A program made the translations under genes and the position numbers. A DNA stretch of 64,000 nt from Amoebidium appalachense (lineage: Eukaryota; Ichthyosporea), in contig CAVNZM010000001.1 of assembly GCA_963693365.1 (NCBI GenBank), forward strand, positions 13,268,001 to 13,332,000, read 5' to 3'. The notes below the pieces were generated by a model, which saw nothing but the letters and a program-made list of their open reading frames with translations, was not told where the DNA came from and did not search any database. The stretch's first letter is position 1, and each line of letters opens with the position of its first letter. Positions 1 to 19,680 of this stretch are shown here, piece after piece.

Positions 1-461
1 CGGTGGAGATCGACCCCTTGGATCAGAAGAAGGCGACTTCCTACCTGGTGGAGACACTAGGTGATGTACCTGCAAGCCTGTGTCGGCGAGCTATTGCCGT
101 AGGAAATCCCAAGGACATATGGGATACGGTAGCATCATACGCTGCGCGCAACACAGATGAGCACAAGAGAATGTTGATTCAACAGTTCTGGCGTGCTGAT
201 ATGATGCCGACGGAAAGCGTGCTGGAGTATGCGGCCCGCCTGGAGTGCATTGTGCAGGATCTTCTTCATATCGATCCCAATGGAGTTAGTGAGGACATGG
301 TTGCCGAGAAATTCCTGGACGGTGTAGGCGCTGACGACCGATTCCGCACCGACGTTAGGACCATTCAAGCTTTACCAGCAGCTGAGAAGACAATGGAAAA
401 GATAATCGCCAAGCTGCGTGGTTTTGAGGAGAACGAGGCTGCAGGGAACAGCAGCGGGTGA
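1..461 (+). CDS. Copia gag fragment (N-terminal part missing)
   Basis: This open frame enters from outside the window and stops with TGA at 459-461; the apparent start at position 3 is only an in-frame GTG, so the true start is upstream. The text resembles the gag/UBN2-type region of copia elements, with an AARLE-type helix followed by a predicted helical capsid segment. It ends before the zinc knuckle, which lies in the next frame. The stop therefore probably reflects a frameshift inside one original gag-pol frame, although a TGATG stop-restart overlap is present. Confidence 0.75.
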   Translation, partial: VEIDPLDQKKATSYLVETLGDVPASLCRRAIAVGNPKDIWDTVASYAARNTDEHKRMLIQQFWRADMMPTESVLEYAARLECIVQDLLHIDPNGVSEDMVAEKFLDGVGADDRFRTDVRTIQALPAAEKTMEKIIAKLRGFEENEAAGNSSG

Positions 462-2491
462 TGATGACCAGCACCCAATGGCGCGGCGGTACGCCACGAC
501 AGGACACCGGCAAGCCGCGCGTGACTGACATATCCAAGGTGGAGTGTTACAAATGTCACAAGTTTGGGCACTACAAGTCACAGTGTCCAAAGAAGAAGAA
601 GGGCGGCAATCGCGGCGACAAGGCGAAGCAGAACGGAGCTTCCAAGGAGATACTCGCCATGGCGGTAAACAGCGGACTCCCTTCTTCAACTGAGTGGTAT
701 TGGGACTGCGGCGCAACCTCCCATGTCACATGCCGAAAGGACTGGATGGAAGACTTCCGCTCGATCACACCCAAACCCGTCGCTCTGGGTAACACCCCGG
801 GTGTGATGGCGCTAGGAATAGGCGTCGTAAGATTAACAAGTGAGTTCCAGGGCAACAGCATGACATTTAGACTGCAGAATGTGCTGTACGTGCCAGCATT
901 TGGAACTAACGTGATGTCGGCTTCAAGCGCCGGCAAGCACGGGTTAAGAGGCATCACCGACGGTCGACAGTGTACGATTGAGAGTGCCACAGATGGCCAA
1001 GTTGTGGCCCGTGGGGTAGTGGAGGGAGGCCTGTATCGTCTCCTAGTGAAACCCGTATGTGAGAGCGTGAACATGGTGACCACTGCAGTCGGCAGCAGTG
1101 GGGGTAACACCGTGTGTGAGCCGGTAAAGGGCAGCGCCAGTTTATGGCACCGGCGGTTTGGTCATGTGGCAATAAACACGCTACAGAAGATGGTTAAAGA
1201 AAACATCGTCGAGGGTCTGTGCATCGACTGCAAAACCCAGGATGACGGTGTGTGCGAGGGATGCGCGAGAGGGAAGCAAGCCCGGCTCTCTTTCAGTAAG
1301 CTACCCCGCAAGACAGCGCCAGCGAAGCTCGACAGAGTTCATTCTGATGTGGCAGGACCGTTCAACAAGGAGTCGCTGCAAGGTTCCAAGTATTATGTCA
1401 CCTTCATCGACGACAAGACAAGGTTCACTACGGTGTACTTCATGAAACATAAATCCCAAGTGCATACTTACTTCAAGAAGTACAAGGCACACGTAGAGAA
1501 GCAACACGGTGCCAGCATCAAGATACTGCGTTCCGACAACGGGGGTGAGTACACCTCCACTGAGTTCAAGTCGTTCCTGGAAGCGTGCGGCATTGAACAT
1601 GAGGCGACAGTCCCTTACACACCAGAGCAGAATGGTGTAGCAGAGAGGGCTAACAGGACCATTGTCGAGACGGCGCGCTGCATGCTGCAGTCAGCAGGCA
1701 TGAGTATGGGGTTCTGGCAGCTGGCAGTACAGGCAGCTGTGTACATCAAGAACCTGACGCCAACCACAGTACTGGGTGGCATGACACCTTGGGAGGCATG
1801 GTATGGAGAGAAGCCCGATGTTAGCCATCTACGTGTATTTGGTAGCAAGGCATTTGTCCATGTGCCGAAGGACGAGCGCAGGAAGCTAGACGCCAAGAGT
1901 CGGGAGTGTAAATTCGTCGGCTACACAGGTGACAGCAAGACGTACTTGTTGTGGGACACCGAGGCGCGCAAGACTATCGTCGGGCGAGATGTGGTGATCG
2001 ATGAATCATGCACCCCAAAGGCCGGTATTCCGGTGGTGCAAGATGAGCCAATGGAATTGCTGATGCATAAGCCAATCGGAAATCAGCAGAGCATGGAATC
2101 GAGGAATCCAATCAGCGTCAAGAAGCAACATTCCTTTCGGAAGCCTGCAATCGGCACTGACAGTGGATATGATTCAGATGCTATCGGCGACGGCGCGGGC
2201 GAGGACAGCGGCGATTCGGACGCGGCAGGGTCAGGAGACGAGGAAGATAGTGCAGAGTTGCAGGTTGCAACCAGAAGTGCCTATCCGTCTATGACTACAA
2301 GGCGCGGTGGGACCTACGGCATCAACGCAGGTGTAGTAGAGTACCGCGACAGTATCAGCATGGCAATTGAGAGTGCTGATAGCAATGAGGATGACCCTGT
2401 GACACTGGAAGAAGCAATCTCCAGGCCAGCATCAAACACATCGACGTTCAGTACCACTACACCCGTGAGTGTGTGGAGAATGGGGATGTAG
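461..2491 (+). pseudogene. Copia pol fragment: zinc knuckle, protease, integrase
   Basis: The frame can be read from ATG at 461. A CCHC knuckle (C-x2-C-x4-H-x4-C) lies at about 546-590. An aspartic-protease active-site motif follows at about 700-725, with Cys where many elements have Ser (WDCGATSH). The GAG-pre-integrase motif LWHRRFGH is at about 1144-1170. The integrase HHCC zinc site and D-D-E core run through about 1320-1700, with HSDVAGPF, LRSDNGGEY and PEQNGVAERANR. An acidic linker leads to the usual start of the polymerase region near 2395, but reverse transcriptase does not follow: the sequence jumps at about 2415-2434 into the end of RNase H in another frame, so the last 20 or so residues are out-of-frame read-through. 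Confidence 0.9.
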
Positions 2492-2598
2492 AACTTGTGT
2501 ATTGCAGCACGAACAGTAACGTGGCCGACATGTGCACCAAAGCTTTAGGGAGACTTAAGTTAGTGCAGCATCGGCAGGCCATCGGCATGGCTGAGTAA
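2434..2598 (+). pseudogene. Residual C-terminus of copia RNase H
   Basis: A 54-codon frame ending in TAA at 2596-2598 carries the characteristic copia tail. It contains a KHIDVQYHY-type segment, then VELVYCST, NVADMCTKAL and a final HRQAIGM. It lies in a different frame from the integrase ORF. It marks the right edge of an internal deletion that removed roughly the reverse transcriptase and most of RNase H. Confidence 0.85.
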
Positions 2599-2731
2599 GA
2601 ACTACAATTAGTGTAGTGTTAATGTTCGTGTAGTAGGTGTTATATGTGTTAGTATAGTAGCATAGTTTTAGAGTTGCATCTTAGGTTTAGGTTGCATGCG
2701 GTAGATAGATAGAACACAGTGCAAGTGGGGG

Positions 2732-3037
2732 TGTCGAACAGGATAGCCATCCGGTATGCCCTGCGTTAGCGTAGCACTAGTGATCGGGAATATTCGAGAT
2801 ATTCGGGATAAACTGGTGGATAGGTTCACGATAGATCAGGATAGATCTAGAAGAGTCTAGAAGATTCTATTGGAGTGTTTTGATTGGTAGCGACTAGATC
2901 CATAGCGGCGGGTAGACCAATCGGGAATAGTATGTAACATTCCAGTTAGCCAGACCACAAGTATATAAAGGTCCCGGCAGGCCAGTCAATGCAAGTCAGC
3001 AAATAATGAAGTCTCACAGAGAAACCTCTAAGTTACA
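2732..3037 (+). repeat. 3' long terminal repeat of the copia element
   Basis: A purine-rich tract (2721-2731) is followed directly by TGTCGAAC at 2732. The proposed end is GTTACA at 3032-3037, giving TGT...ACA termini and a 306-bp LTR. A TATA box (TATATAAAG) sits at 2962-2970. The right edge is inferred from the terminal ACA and the onset of poly-G, because the 5' LTR is not in the window for comparison. Confidence 0.65.
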
Positions 3038-3649
<612 letters not shown>

Positions 3650-5354
3650 CCTGCCTCTTTGCTACCCTCCCCAACGAGATCAACAAGACCCTCCCCAACG
3701 AGATCATCGAGCAGATGATTGGCTATTTGGGGTGGTCCGACCGAGTGGCCCTTTCAAGTACCTGCCGCCGCATGGCCCATTTTGCCAGAACAACCCACCC
3801 AACCCAGCATTCATGCACATGATCCATATCCCGTCAGCCCGTCCATTCCGGAAGAATCTTTGGCCGTTGCAATATGAGCAACTGGGTGCGGATGGGGCAT
3901 CGTACATGCAGCAGCATTCATGGACACGCACACTGAACCCGTTTCTGCGTGCGTGGAAGAGAGCAGCAAGTTGATGCACACGTCAGTGGACATTGACGAT
4001 ACGGGGCTGGGGAATGTGCTATTTTACATGGTGCAATCATTGGCCGAGAAACTGGCCGATATGCCAGATAATCCCAGATTGAACCAGCTGGTATTCTCTC
4101 TGCCAAACTACGATGTGTGGACGGCGAGCCCCGACGCCCAAACGAAGGTGTTCAACACGTGCGCCTGTATTCTCCTCGAGAAATCGGGTTCGCGTCTCCG
4201 TGTAGTCGAATTTTATCCATCACCTGGACGCGGCATCAAACGCAGTCACATCCGCCCTCACACTTTGCCCAAATATGGTCTCGCTTAGTGTGGATAGCCA
4301 CCATCTTCCTCGAGTGTATCCCCATGGCCAGGCCTAGGACCTGACGACAAACCTCACCGAGATCGATATATGGCCGCAATCTCGCTATAACCTTTACACA
4401 CCACGCCGAACCTCGTTTGCCCAAACGGGTCAACGCCGAGGCTGGTGAAGAGGCCACGGTGGTCGATGAGTTTCTTTGTGAATGTGCGCGCGTCACCAGT
4501 ACCGGTAGACTTTGGTGCACTTGCCGCTTGCACTAACATGCGCACGCTGGACCTTGAATGCTATTATGTTGGTGCCGTTAATGGCCACACTTGCGAACAG
4601 TGCAAAAACTTCGTGTTGTTTTTCCTCTCGGAACGTACCGTGTTCCAAGCACCGTGACCGACTCGGTAGTTTTCAAATACCCCGATTAGGTTGCCGACTA
4701 CGGTGTTGCAACGGTCACCCTCGAATGCACTTCTGTCCGCGCTTTGCAGCTGAATTGTGTGAAATGGCCGGATGCAGCTACGCAGCTTTCAACCTTTCAA
4801 CACCTAACGTCGCTCAACCTCGATACAATTGCAATCAAAGACCCTCGTACACTTTGGGACTTGCCTATTCGCACTATCGGACCCCCCAAATCCACCACGT
4901 ACACTGCCGCAGACCCCCCAACAGACTTAAACGGGCTCTCCCTACGCACACCTCTCCGGCGCCTCCGTCTTGGCCATTTCAGGAGACTGGCGGATATCAG
5001 CGATTGGCTGGTCTACCAATCACAGAGGTCGAATTGAGCTACCTCCCAGAAATCACAAACATCGCCGTGTTATCGGAAATCGTAGGGTTTATTTCGGGTT
5101 TTTTGGCCAACATGTCGGGTGTGCAGGACATATCGCCCCTCCTGCGCTGTACCTCCCTTCGCAACCTGAAGATCTACAACCATCCAAATCTAGACATCGA
5201 GCAAATTTTTGGCCATCCAACCCTTGAAACGATTGAAGTGGGTGGAGATGTGTGCCTGAGTGATCAGTTCGTGGCGTCGTGTCCAAATTTACGGAGGTGG
5301 AATGGGCGAGTCCTCGACCGGTCAGAGGGGGACGTGCAGCCTGCACTCAACTAA
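3650..5354 (+). pseudogene. Decayed F-box / leucine-rich-repeat gene
   Basis: After an acceptor at 3649, frame 1 encodes an F-box-like segment (LPNEIIEQMIGYLGWSDRV, then ALSSTCRRM; 3691-3770). In SCF ubiquitin ligases the F-box binds Skp1. Coding character then switches frame repeatedly: frame 2 at 3920-4288 and 4445-4657, frame 1 at 4744-5037, and frame 3 at about 5000-5354. The later frames show irregular leucine-rich repeats (LTSLNLDTI, LRRLRLGHF, LRNLKIYNHPNL, PTLETIEVGG), the usual substrate-binding part of F-box/LRR proteins. No convincing introns explain the frame changes, so a pseudogene is the simplest reading; assembly indels are the alternative. A 24-bp tandem duplication (3667-3714) repeats eight residues at the F-box start. 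Confidence 0.6.
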
Positions 5355-6185
5355 CGAGGGAGGGTCCTGAAATTTTTTATAATGACTTTATTGATGTGCT
5401 CATAGAAGGTGATCTAGATATCCCGGGGTAAAGAAAAAACCGCTCATGAAAGGAAGATACCTGCCAAAAAAAATACATGTTGTTTTAGATAACATCGTAA
5501 AGCATAGTACTATATGTACCGCACAACTGATATGAGTCATCTCGGGAAGGATAGGTTCAGAAATAAAGTTGCAAAGAAAGGAGACAGCTGCAAGAACAAA
5601 AAAAAAAGAAGAAGAAGAAGAAGAAGCTCAGATGTAGAAAGAAGCTCAGGTGTAAACTAACTGGGAGGAGATCACAAGAGAGAGACTAGATTGCCCCATC
5701 TGGTCACGAGGATGTCTAAGCTACAATCTGTAAGGAGCCTACGACCAAGCTTCTCCAATGGCAGAGCCCCCCATAAACCCTGACAATAGAGTAGTCGCTC
5801 GATAGGCACTCAAGGGCAATACAGAACTCGCTTGAACACCAGATTAGTCCCAGACAAGCCCGCCCGGAGTTCACGTAAACCTACCTAGAAAATCTAACAG
5901 TCAAGCAAGGTAGCCTAGCTGTAGCAAGGCACGCAAAAGAGAAGACACAAGCAGTGTGCGTTCCAACGAGAAAAGGTTCTGCAATGCTCAGCAACAGCCG
6001 CAGTGAAAGCTCGTGATTGTGGCTAACCAGGGAAGCTTCTCGGCGTCCTACTCAGCCACAAAACCACCCCAAACGCGCGCCGCGGAGTGACCAAGGCCAT
6101 GCCGCATTTTGAAAAAGGATGCAGAGATGGAGACAACATAGAAGGAGACAAGCAAGGACCCAGTCAACCACCAAAGCGAGTCACT
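5355..6185. other. Intergenic, no gene seen
   Basis: This is ordinary mixed-composition sequence with a short (AAG)n run at about 5608-5626. I see no ORF with coding character or clear splice signals on either strand. Confidence 0.6.
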
Positions 6186-6302
6186 AGGTCCTAGGAACAA
6201 TGGTCTAGATAATTCATCTTACATCCTGACGAAAGCTTGGAATAAGAGTAGGGAGGAGAGGAGAGATGAATTATCTAGACCATTCAATTGTTCCTAGGAC
6301 CT
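6186..6302. repeat. Long imperfect inverted repeat (hairpin)
   Basis: The arm 6186-6219 (34 bases) is the reverse complement of 6264-6302 (39 bases), apart from one 5-base insertion (CAATT) in the right arm. The loop is 44 bases. Both arms contain CTAGGAACAA/TTGTTCCTAG and TCTAGATAATTC. A palindrome this long outside low-complexity DNA suggests a foldback element or a structured RNA. Confidence 0.75.
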
Positions 6303-6533
6303 GCGGCCACCATAGTAACCACCATCATGCCGGGCTTCGGAGAAACATGAGGATGACACCAGATGGAGAGAGGTAGCACACCAGCATATCACAACCGCGT
6401 GCCGAAGGCAATCGTAGAACTCAACCCGCAAGAATACAAGTGCTTGCAAGTCCCTCCCCAGCGTGGGACTTCCCCTGAAATTCAGAAAAAACGTCTTGCA
6501 CTTCATGTCGGAGCTCACTTCGATCCTCGCGCG

Positions 6534-6610
<77 letters not shown>

Positions 6611-6819
6611 AAACACGCGTGCACACACATACGCACGCACGAGCACATGCAGACACACACACATAAACACATGCAGACGCACACAAACAGCACGCGCACA
6701 CATGCGCACACACGCAAAAGCACACACACACACGCTCACATGCCCGCGCGTGCACACACACACGAGAGAGAGGAGAGAGAGAGGGGGGGGGGGGGGGGGG
6801 GAGGGGGGTGGGGGGGGGG

Positions 6820-6862
<43 letters not shown>

Positions 6863-7147
6863 GAACCATGCACTATGCACGCGCACAGCGAAATGGTTGC
6901 ATAACAGACACACACAGACATGCACATAGATGCACACATGCACACATCACCCTTTCCGGGGGCCGGCGGGGGGGAGAGGGGCGGCAGCGGGGGGGGGGGG
7001 GGGGGGGGGAGGGTGGGGGAGCCTCCCCCCTCCTCTCCACCCCCTTTCCCCCCTTCCCCTCTCCCCAAACACACACATACCCAAACATGTAAATATGCAT
7101 GCATAAACACTGAGCTGACAATCATTTTTGCTTTTTTTGTATCACAG
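6303..7147. repeat. Microsatellite cluster (CA, GA, poly-G) between candidate genes
   Basis: About 35 CA copies fill 6540-6608. Degenerate CA with CACG follows to 6765, then GAGA/poly-G at 6765-6860 and further G- and C-rich tracts to 7070. The stretch 6363-6530 is open in one plus frame and looks mildly coding, but it runs straight into the CA repeat, so it is not called as a gene. Confidence 0.8.
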
Positions 7148-7850
7148 CCCGGGCCCAGGGGGGAGACCTTTACGTTATCGACAATGTCAATTTGGATGCC
7201 AATTCCAACAAGTCACCGGAGGTTCATAATGATTATCAGCGGTGTGACACTGTAGTGGTGGACAGTTGTGCGCGCGCGCGCACGCGCACGTGCCTGTGTG
7301 GATGGGGAGGGGGAGAGGAGGGGAGGGGGGGGGAGGGGGGGGGGAGGGGGGGGGGGGGGGGGGGGGGAATGTGGGGCTGTGTATTGGCTACGTACCCGGT
7401 CTCATAGAGACCCGTCAGTCTTAGATCATAGTATGTAAGCAAGCATGTGTCATGGTCCTTCTTCTTGTTTCGAAGTCAGGTGCTATTTTTTGATCTTGTA
7501 GTTTGCACTAGCGGACATTGTATTATGAATACTATGAAAAACGGTTTAGTTGTCAGTAGGTCATAGTGATTCGTATCTGAGTTGCGTACACCGGTGAGAC
7601 TCAGATCCGAGACTCCTACCTAACCGTTCATAGTGTCTATATACAGATGTTTGCCATTACCATTCCTTCTGTTTGTGCCTGATATGTTGCTGATGTACGA
7701 CACACTTTGTGATGCACACGTGCACATCACTGACACATTAATATATCCTATTTAGGGGCGGTCCTGTGTGGTCGCTGTGTCGGCCTTAAGAACTCAGCGG
7801 CTGCCTTGGCTCATGTATGGTTGGTTGGGTCTGATACTGGTATTCGTTAG
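7148..7850 (+). CDS. Possible two-exon gene end, unknown function
   Basis: The first candidate exon, 7148-7267, follows an acceptor (GTATCACAG) and ends at GTGCGC. It reads in phase 1-to-1 as a polar non-repetitive stretch (GDLYVIDNVNLDANSN, then YQRCDTVVVDS). The second, 7756-7850, follows ACCTATTTAG-like sequence and starts in the matching phase. It encodes about 31 residues with a CGRC motif and ends with TAG at 7848-7850. The intron between them contains CG/GT and poly-G repeats. No upstream exon or start was found, so this may be the 3' end of a gene whose 5' part is unresolved. No family is recognised. Confidence 0.35.
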
Positions 7851-7912
7851 TTGCCTTGTTTTGCATTTCTTGCTTCTACTAATTTTTTTTTTTTTCTTTT
7901 TTTCTTTTTTTC

Positions 7913-8010
<98 letters not shown>

Positions 8011-8653
8011 GTAGCCCGGCCAATCTTTGAAATTCGCAGAAATGTATCACATATGTACCGTATGATACCTGTGGTAGCATACAAACAGTGAATGATAAAG
8101 CCACTGTTTGGCTCAATAAAGCCACTGTTTGGCTCAAGTCTAAAAGTAGCAATTCATTGACGTCATGATACTTGTTTGAACAGCAACAGACGGCCATTTT
8201 TTTCCCCCACAAATAATCCGTTCTCTTGCGTAACAGTGAAGTGAATTGTTCAAAGCCCAAGTATGAAAAAGAAAAAGAACACATGTGGGTGTGAAGGCCT
8301 AGGAAAGAAAGAAAAGAAGATGGGAGAAAAGAAGGGCAGAGAGAGCACGCGTAGTATACAGAGGGGAAGCAACATCTGACCAAGTAGTCACATCGCACAT
8401 TTTCAAAGTGGATTGCGGATTCAATCAAACGGCTCATATTTTATTTAAAAGAGTGGAATTACGGATCCAATCGGCTTATTAGATTTGATTTTATGAGATT
8501 TTTATCTGATTCGCGGCCCGGTTAGGACGTTGTGACTATTTGGCCCTATGACACACAACATGAAAGTACATCGAGATCCAACCAACACCCTGCCCATGCA
8601 TGCAAATCATTTGTGGCAAGATTTATCTTTGGGGTGTTTGCTAGGCGCGCCCT

Positions 8654-8688
<35 letters not shown>

Positions 8689-9281
8689 TCTCTCTCTGGT
8701 AAACACACCACCCGGTCTATTGCTGGCATCACCACCTAACATGCCATACCAGCACACAGCAAAACAGAGGCTAAGCCTTAGACAAGCATGCAACGACTTG
8801 GTCCAAAGCTTTGATCAGCTTCGCAGGCGGCAATTACCAAATAAGGACATTTATTCTCGATCCTTGCTGGATGCCTGTGTGCGCATTACCATATGTGGTT
8901 ATTCTGTCGCCACCAACCACTCCCCAAATATGTACATTGCTCGAGTGGTTTTGGTACACCTTCACGAGCTGCAAATCATCTAACACACAACAAACTCACA
9001 GAGCCATCATAAGACATGAGATGAAAAGCGAAAAGAAAAAAATGCACAAAAAGGAAAAAAGGTTGCACAGAAAGGGTCAAAAATTCCTCGATCAAGCAAA
9101 AATCCAAGGGTTTAGTTATCCAACCAGGGAATGCCAATAAAAATGTCTCTGGATACAATGCTTATCTCAATCACTAACCCAAACTCACACACCTCCCAGT
9201 ATTACACATCCGAGTTTGCCTACACCGACAGGCAGACAGGGATGCGGGATGCTATACGTGTTGACTTACAGGAAACCCAGC

Positions 9282-9319
<38 letters not shown>

Positions 9320-9422
9320 AAAAAAAAGAAAGAAAACGAGATCAGCCTCATACATGGCTACATGTCAGCCTTGTCAGTTATTTATTAGAAATTGTTTGCT
9401 GCTATCTGCCTGCTCTCGCACA

Positions 9423-9463
<41 letters not shown>

Positions 9464-9551
9464 CCCCCCCCCCCCCCCAACAAAAAAACAAACCCCCCCC
9501 CCCCCTATGATTCTAGGCAGAACAAAAACAGCAGCATCTTGTTACCGCTAG

Positions 9552-9607
<56 letters not shown>

Positions 9608-9619
9608 TGCCCTCCCCCC
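7851..9619. other. Intergenic with long T, G, C and A tracts
   Basis: The stretch has T-rich then poly-G runs (7883-8008, the G run about 57 bases), poly-C (8656-8686), an A-rich run (9283-9335) and two very long poly-C runs (9423-9478 and 9552-9607). A 21-bp unit containing AATAAAGCCACTG is tandemly doubled at about 8093-8136. No gene is visible; 8140-8640 and 8690-9280 hold only short incidental ORFs. Confidence 0.65.
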
Positions 9620-16875
<7,256 letters not shown>

Positions 16876-19440
16876 TAATTAGCTAAAATATTAGAAAATC
16901 ATTGTTTTCATTGCTTTCACACCTCCGAACTTTAGTCAGCGAACCCTGCTACAGTTGCCCAGCGCAGCTCAGCTTCGACTCGGAGCTCAAGAGTGAATGT
17001 ACAAAGGAGGTGTGATATGTTCGAAACACTCTCTCTGAGATACGAGAGAATTTGATATGGATGCCAGTTTATATTGGCAATGTACTTGTCCGAGAATGGC
17101 GTTCCTCGTACGTATCTACAGTGCTACAAGCAAGCTCCCCCGAACTTCTAGAGCCAAGCGCTACCTTGGAGTCGAGTGATATGATCGATGCTCCTCGCTT
17201 TGGGCCTTATATGAAGCACATGTGCTACACACCTTACATTGTGTAGTTACCTAGCCTAAGGGCACAACTTATCCATTATCTCCCCCCCCCCCCCCCCCCC
17301 CCCCCCCCTCCCTCCCCTGTTCCCCTCTCCCCCCCCCCCCACCCCCTCCCCCGGCTTACGGCGGTGCACCGACCCCTCCTTACCCCTACCCCCCTCCATC
17401 CCCAACCCCTCCTCCACCCTCCCCCCCCTCCAACCCCTACCCCGCTCCGCCCGCCCCCTTCCACCTCGCTTACCCGTCCCGTGACCACACACACACACAC
17501 ACACATACTCATACACACCAAAGTTCGAACACACACACACACAGTGTCACACACACACACACACTCTCTCTCTGTCCCCTCTCTCTGTATCATGATATAC
17601 CTCTCTCCCTAACCACATCCTCTACGCGTACGTACACTCGTCCCCCCTCCGAGGCCAGTTATCAGTCCTTAGAAATTGGCCCACTGTGATTACTGGCATA
17701 CCTCCTCCCCTCTGCAGTCCCACCTCTTTTTGGTTGCTCCCTCCCTCCCCCCCCCCCCCCCCCCCCTCCCTTCCCCCTCTCCCCTCGCCCCTCCCCCCTC
17801 CCCTCCCCCTTCCCCACCACCACCACCACATCCGCCGCCGCCACCACCACCACGACCGTGACGCCACCACCACCATCACCACCACCACTATCACCACCAA
17901 AACCCCTCAAAAACAAAGTAAAACAAAAAAAACAAACAAACAAGCAAAAAATGGCCAATGAAAACAGAAGAAGGGTGGTGCTTAAAAAAGACATTTCGTT
18001 TGCCACGCGAAGTTCCCACTATTCTACAATAAAACAAGAAAAGAGGACACTTTGCAGGAACGAGCAACTTGCCGTGGGAGGGGCACTTGCACCCCCCAGC
18101 CATTGACCACGCTCACACCCGTTGCTTGGGCCGCACACGGGGACACTCCGCGCGGCGAGAGACAAACATCCACACCCAAAACATAAGGAAATCAGTGACT
18201 AATGAGCAAAAAGTACACAGACCTTTGTGGTCCAGCGGTGGGGCCGTTTCTGCCTTTGCGTTTCTAGCTAGCCGGCGTGTTTGGTGGCAAAGCTCTACTA
18301 CGGCAATATAACAAGTAAAAAGCCACCTATGTATTCTAGCTATACAAACTAATCATGTGCAGGCACTTGGGACACATGCACTAAATGCTTCATTTACCCC
18401 TCACAGACAGGTGGCCTGCATCGATCTACTCTATACTCGGAGGAAAAGAAGGGCTACTAGTAGGCACAGACTCTCTGTTGTGCCCACCGACAAGCGGATA
18501 CCTCGACAATCACAAAAGTTTGTGGCACACTATCAAGTGCCTACTCTGGAGACTCGGTCTGCAGATCTCATGAATAACTGCTTTTAGCAAAAGCCACACA
18601 AGTCTCATACACGTTCTATGAGTACACCAACTACTCTTTTTGCAAGTCATCGCACTAGATATTAGTAACAAGACTTCCTCTACACCAGTTGTGATTTTCT
18701 CACAGCCCATCTCTTTTTATCATACCGCATGGGGCTTTCACTCTTCTTACCCCTCAACTTCAGTTCAGCCCGTGTCGTAATTGCTACCACAATGGACGGC
18801 CTGTCGGGCATTCATTTCCTTATTGATTGCGTCTTTGTTGTGCAGGGCAAAGCATTGTGCTACCTCAGCTGCAATCACACAAACGATGGCTTAACTCCTG
18901 TTAGCACGAAGCCTCGGATTGATGGTCAAGGTGACACTGGTAAAATGCCGCCAAGAACAACACGGATGTTTGCATGGTAAAGCTGATGACTATGGCAGGT
19001 ATTTATTTACAATATCAGTGGAGATTTCCGTTCCTTTTCTTATCACAACCTGATGTACGAGCTGGCCGATGAACAGGCACACATGATCCAGTCCAAAACC
19101 AATAATTTTGCGGTGCAGCAGCGGAAAGGTCGACGTTTGCAAGCGCAAATCTAACATGAACCAGAGTGCTAGCGCTGGTAGGTAACACGCAGAGACCCTC
19201 ATAATAAAAAGCTAGAGCAGTACCATTCGAAATAAGTAAGGCAGGCTCTCTTAGCCCTGACAGACTGGCAGATGCCGTAAGAGGAGACAGACTCCGTCTC
19301 TGGATGAAAACACACGTTCGCAATCCCAACCCGTTACAGCGGTCCCCCTGCTAGTTGCAACCGCCCCCAAACTCTGGTGCTGGCATGTGCTAAATATGCA
19401 ACAAACAGAGTCTTCACACACAACAAGCAGCTCTTTCCAT
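16876..19440. other. Intergenic region, no supported gene
   Basis: The stretch contains poly-C runs (17281-17309, 17746-17766), short CA arrays, and a (CCA)n-type trinucleotide tract at 17816-17900. At 18400-18590 and 18730-18980 two short open frames have mildly protein-like composition. The first follows a plausible acceptor (CCCCTCACAG), but two frames are equally open, so no exon is called. Confidence 0.5.
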
Positions 19441-19444
19441 GGTC

Positions 19445-19680
19445 CGTTACTCGCACTGTGAGTCAATGAGTCTGTGACTCTCTCTGTTACCCTCGAGTCG
19501 ACCGTCCTCATTGACTCAACAAACTCAGAGTCAACCGTCCTCGACTCCGAGCGGCCATAATCATGCGCACATGCCTCCACAAAAACATGGAAAAATGAAC
19601 TGGGTGTGCGGTTAAGCCACATGATTGGTTTCCTGTGAGACAAAAATATCGTACGCCATCCGATTGGTCATCCCTGGGGG
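19445..19680. promoter_or_regulatory. Possible regulatory region: AP-1/Gcn4-like site cluster plus inverted CCAAT boxes
   Basis: GAGTCA or TGACTC cores recur within about 100 bp (19460-19545), with related GAGTCG/CGACTC sites and a repeated GTCGACCGTCCTC/GTCAACCGTCCTC phrase. Two ATTGG (inverted CCAAT) motifs follow near 19623 and 19663. The nearest plus-strand gene starts about 1 kb to the right. The role is inferred only from motif clustering. Confidence 0.35.

Larger units (their letters stand above)
1..3037 (+). mobile_element. Ty1/copia-type LTR retrotransposon, defective, 5' end outside window
   Basis: The domain order is gag, CCHC zinc knuckle, aspartic protease, GAG-pre-integrase and integrase core, followed directly by the last piece of RNase H, a purine-rich tract and a 3' LTR. 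Integrase ahead of the RNase H remnant is the copia (Pseudoviridae) order, not the gypsy order. The 5' LTR and gag start lie left of the window. Two breaks make it non-functional: gag and the next frame are separated at 458-461, and the whole reverse transcriptase plus most of RNase H is missing between about 2415 and 2434. Base composition is balanced and free of the C/G tracts that fill the rest of the window, which fits a fairly recent insertion. Confidence 0.92.

Noticed and set aside
18385-18587. Exon with a GGKEGLLVGTDS motif resembling a citron-homology domain
   Set aside because: A second frame across the same bases is equally open, the match is short, and no neighbouring exons fit.
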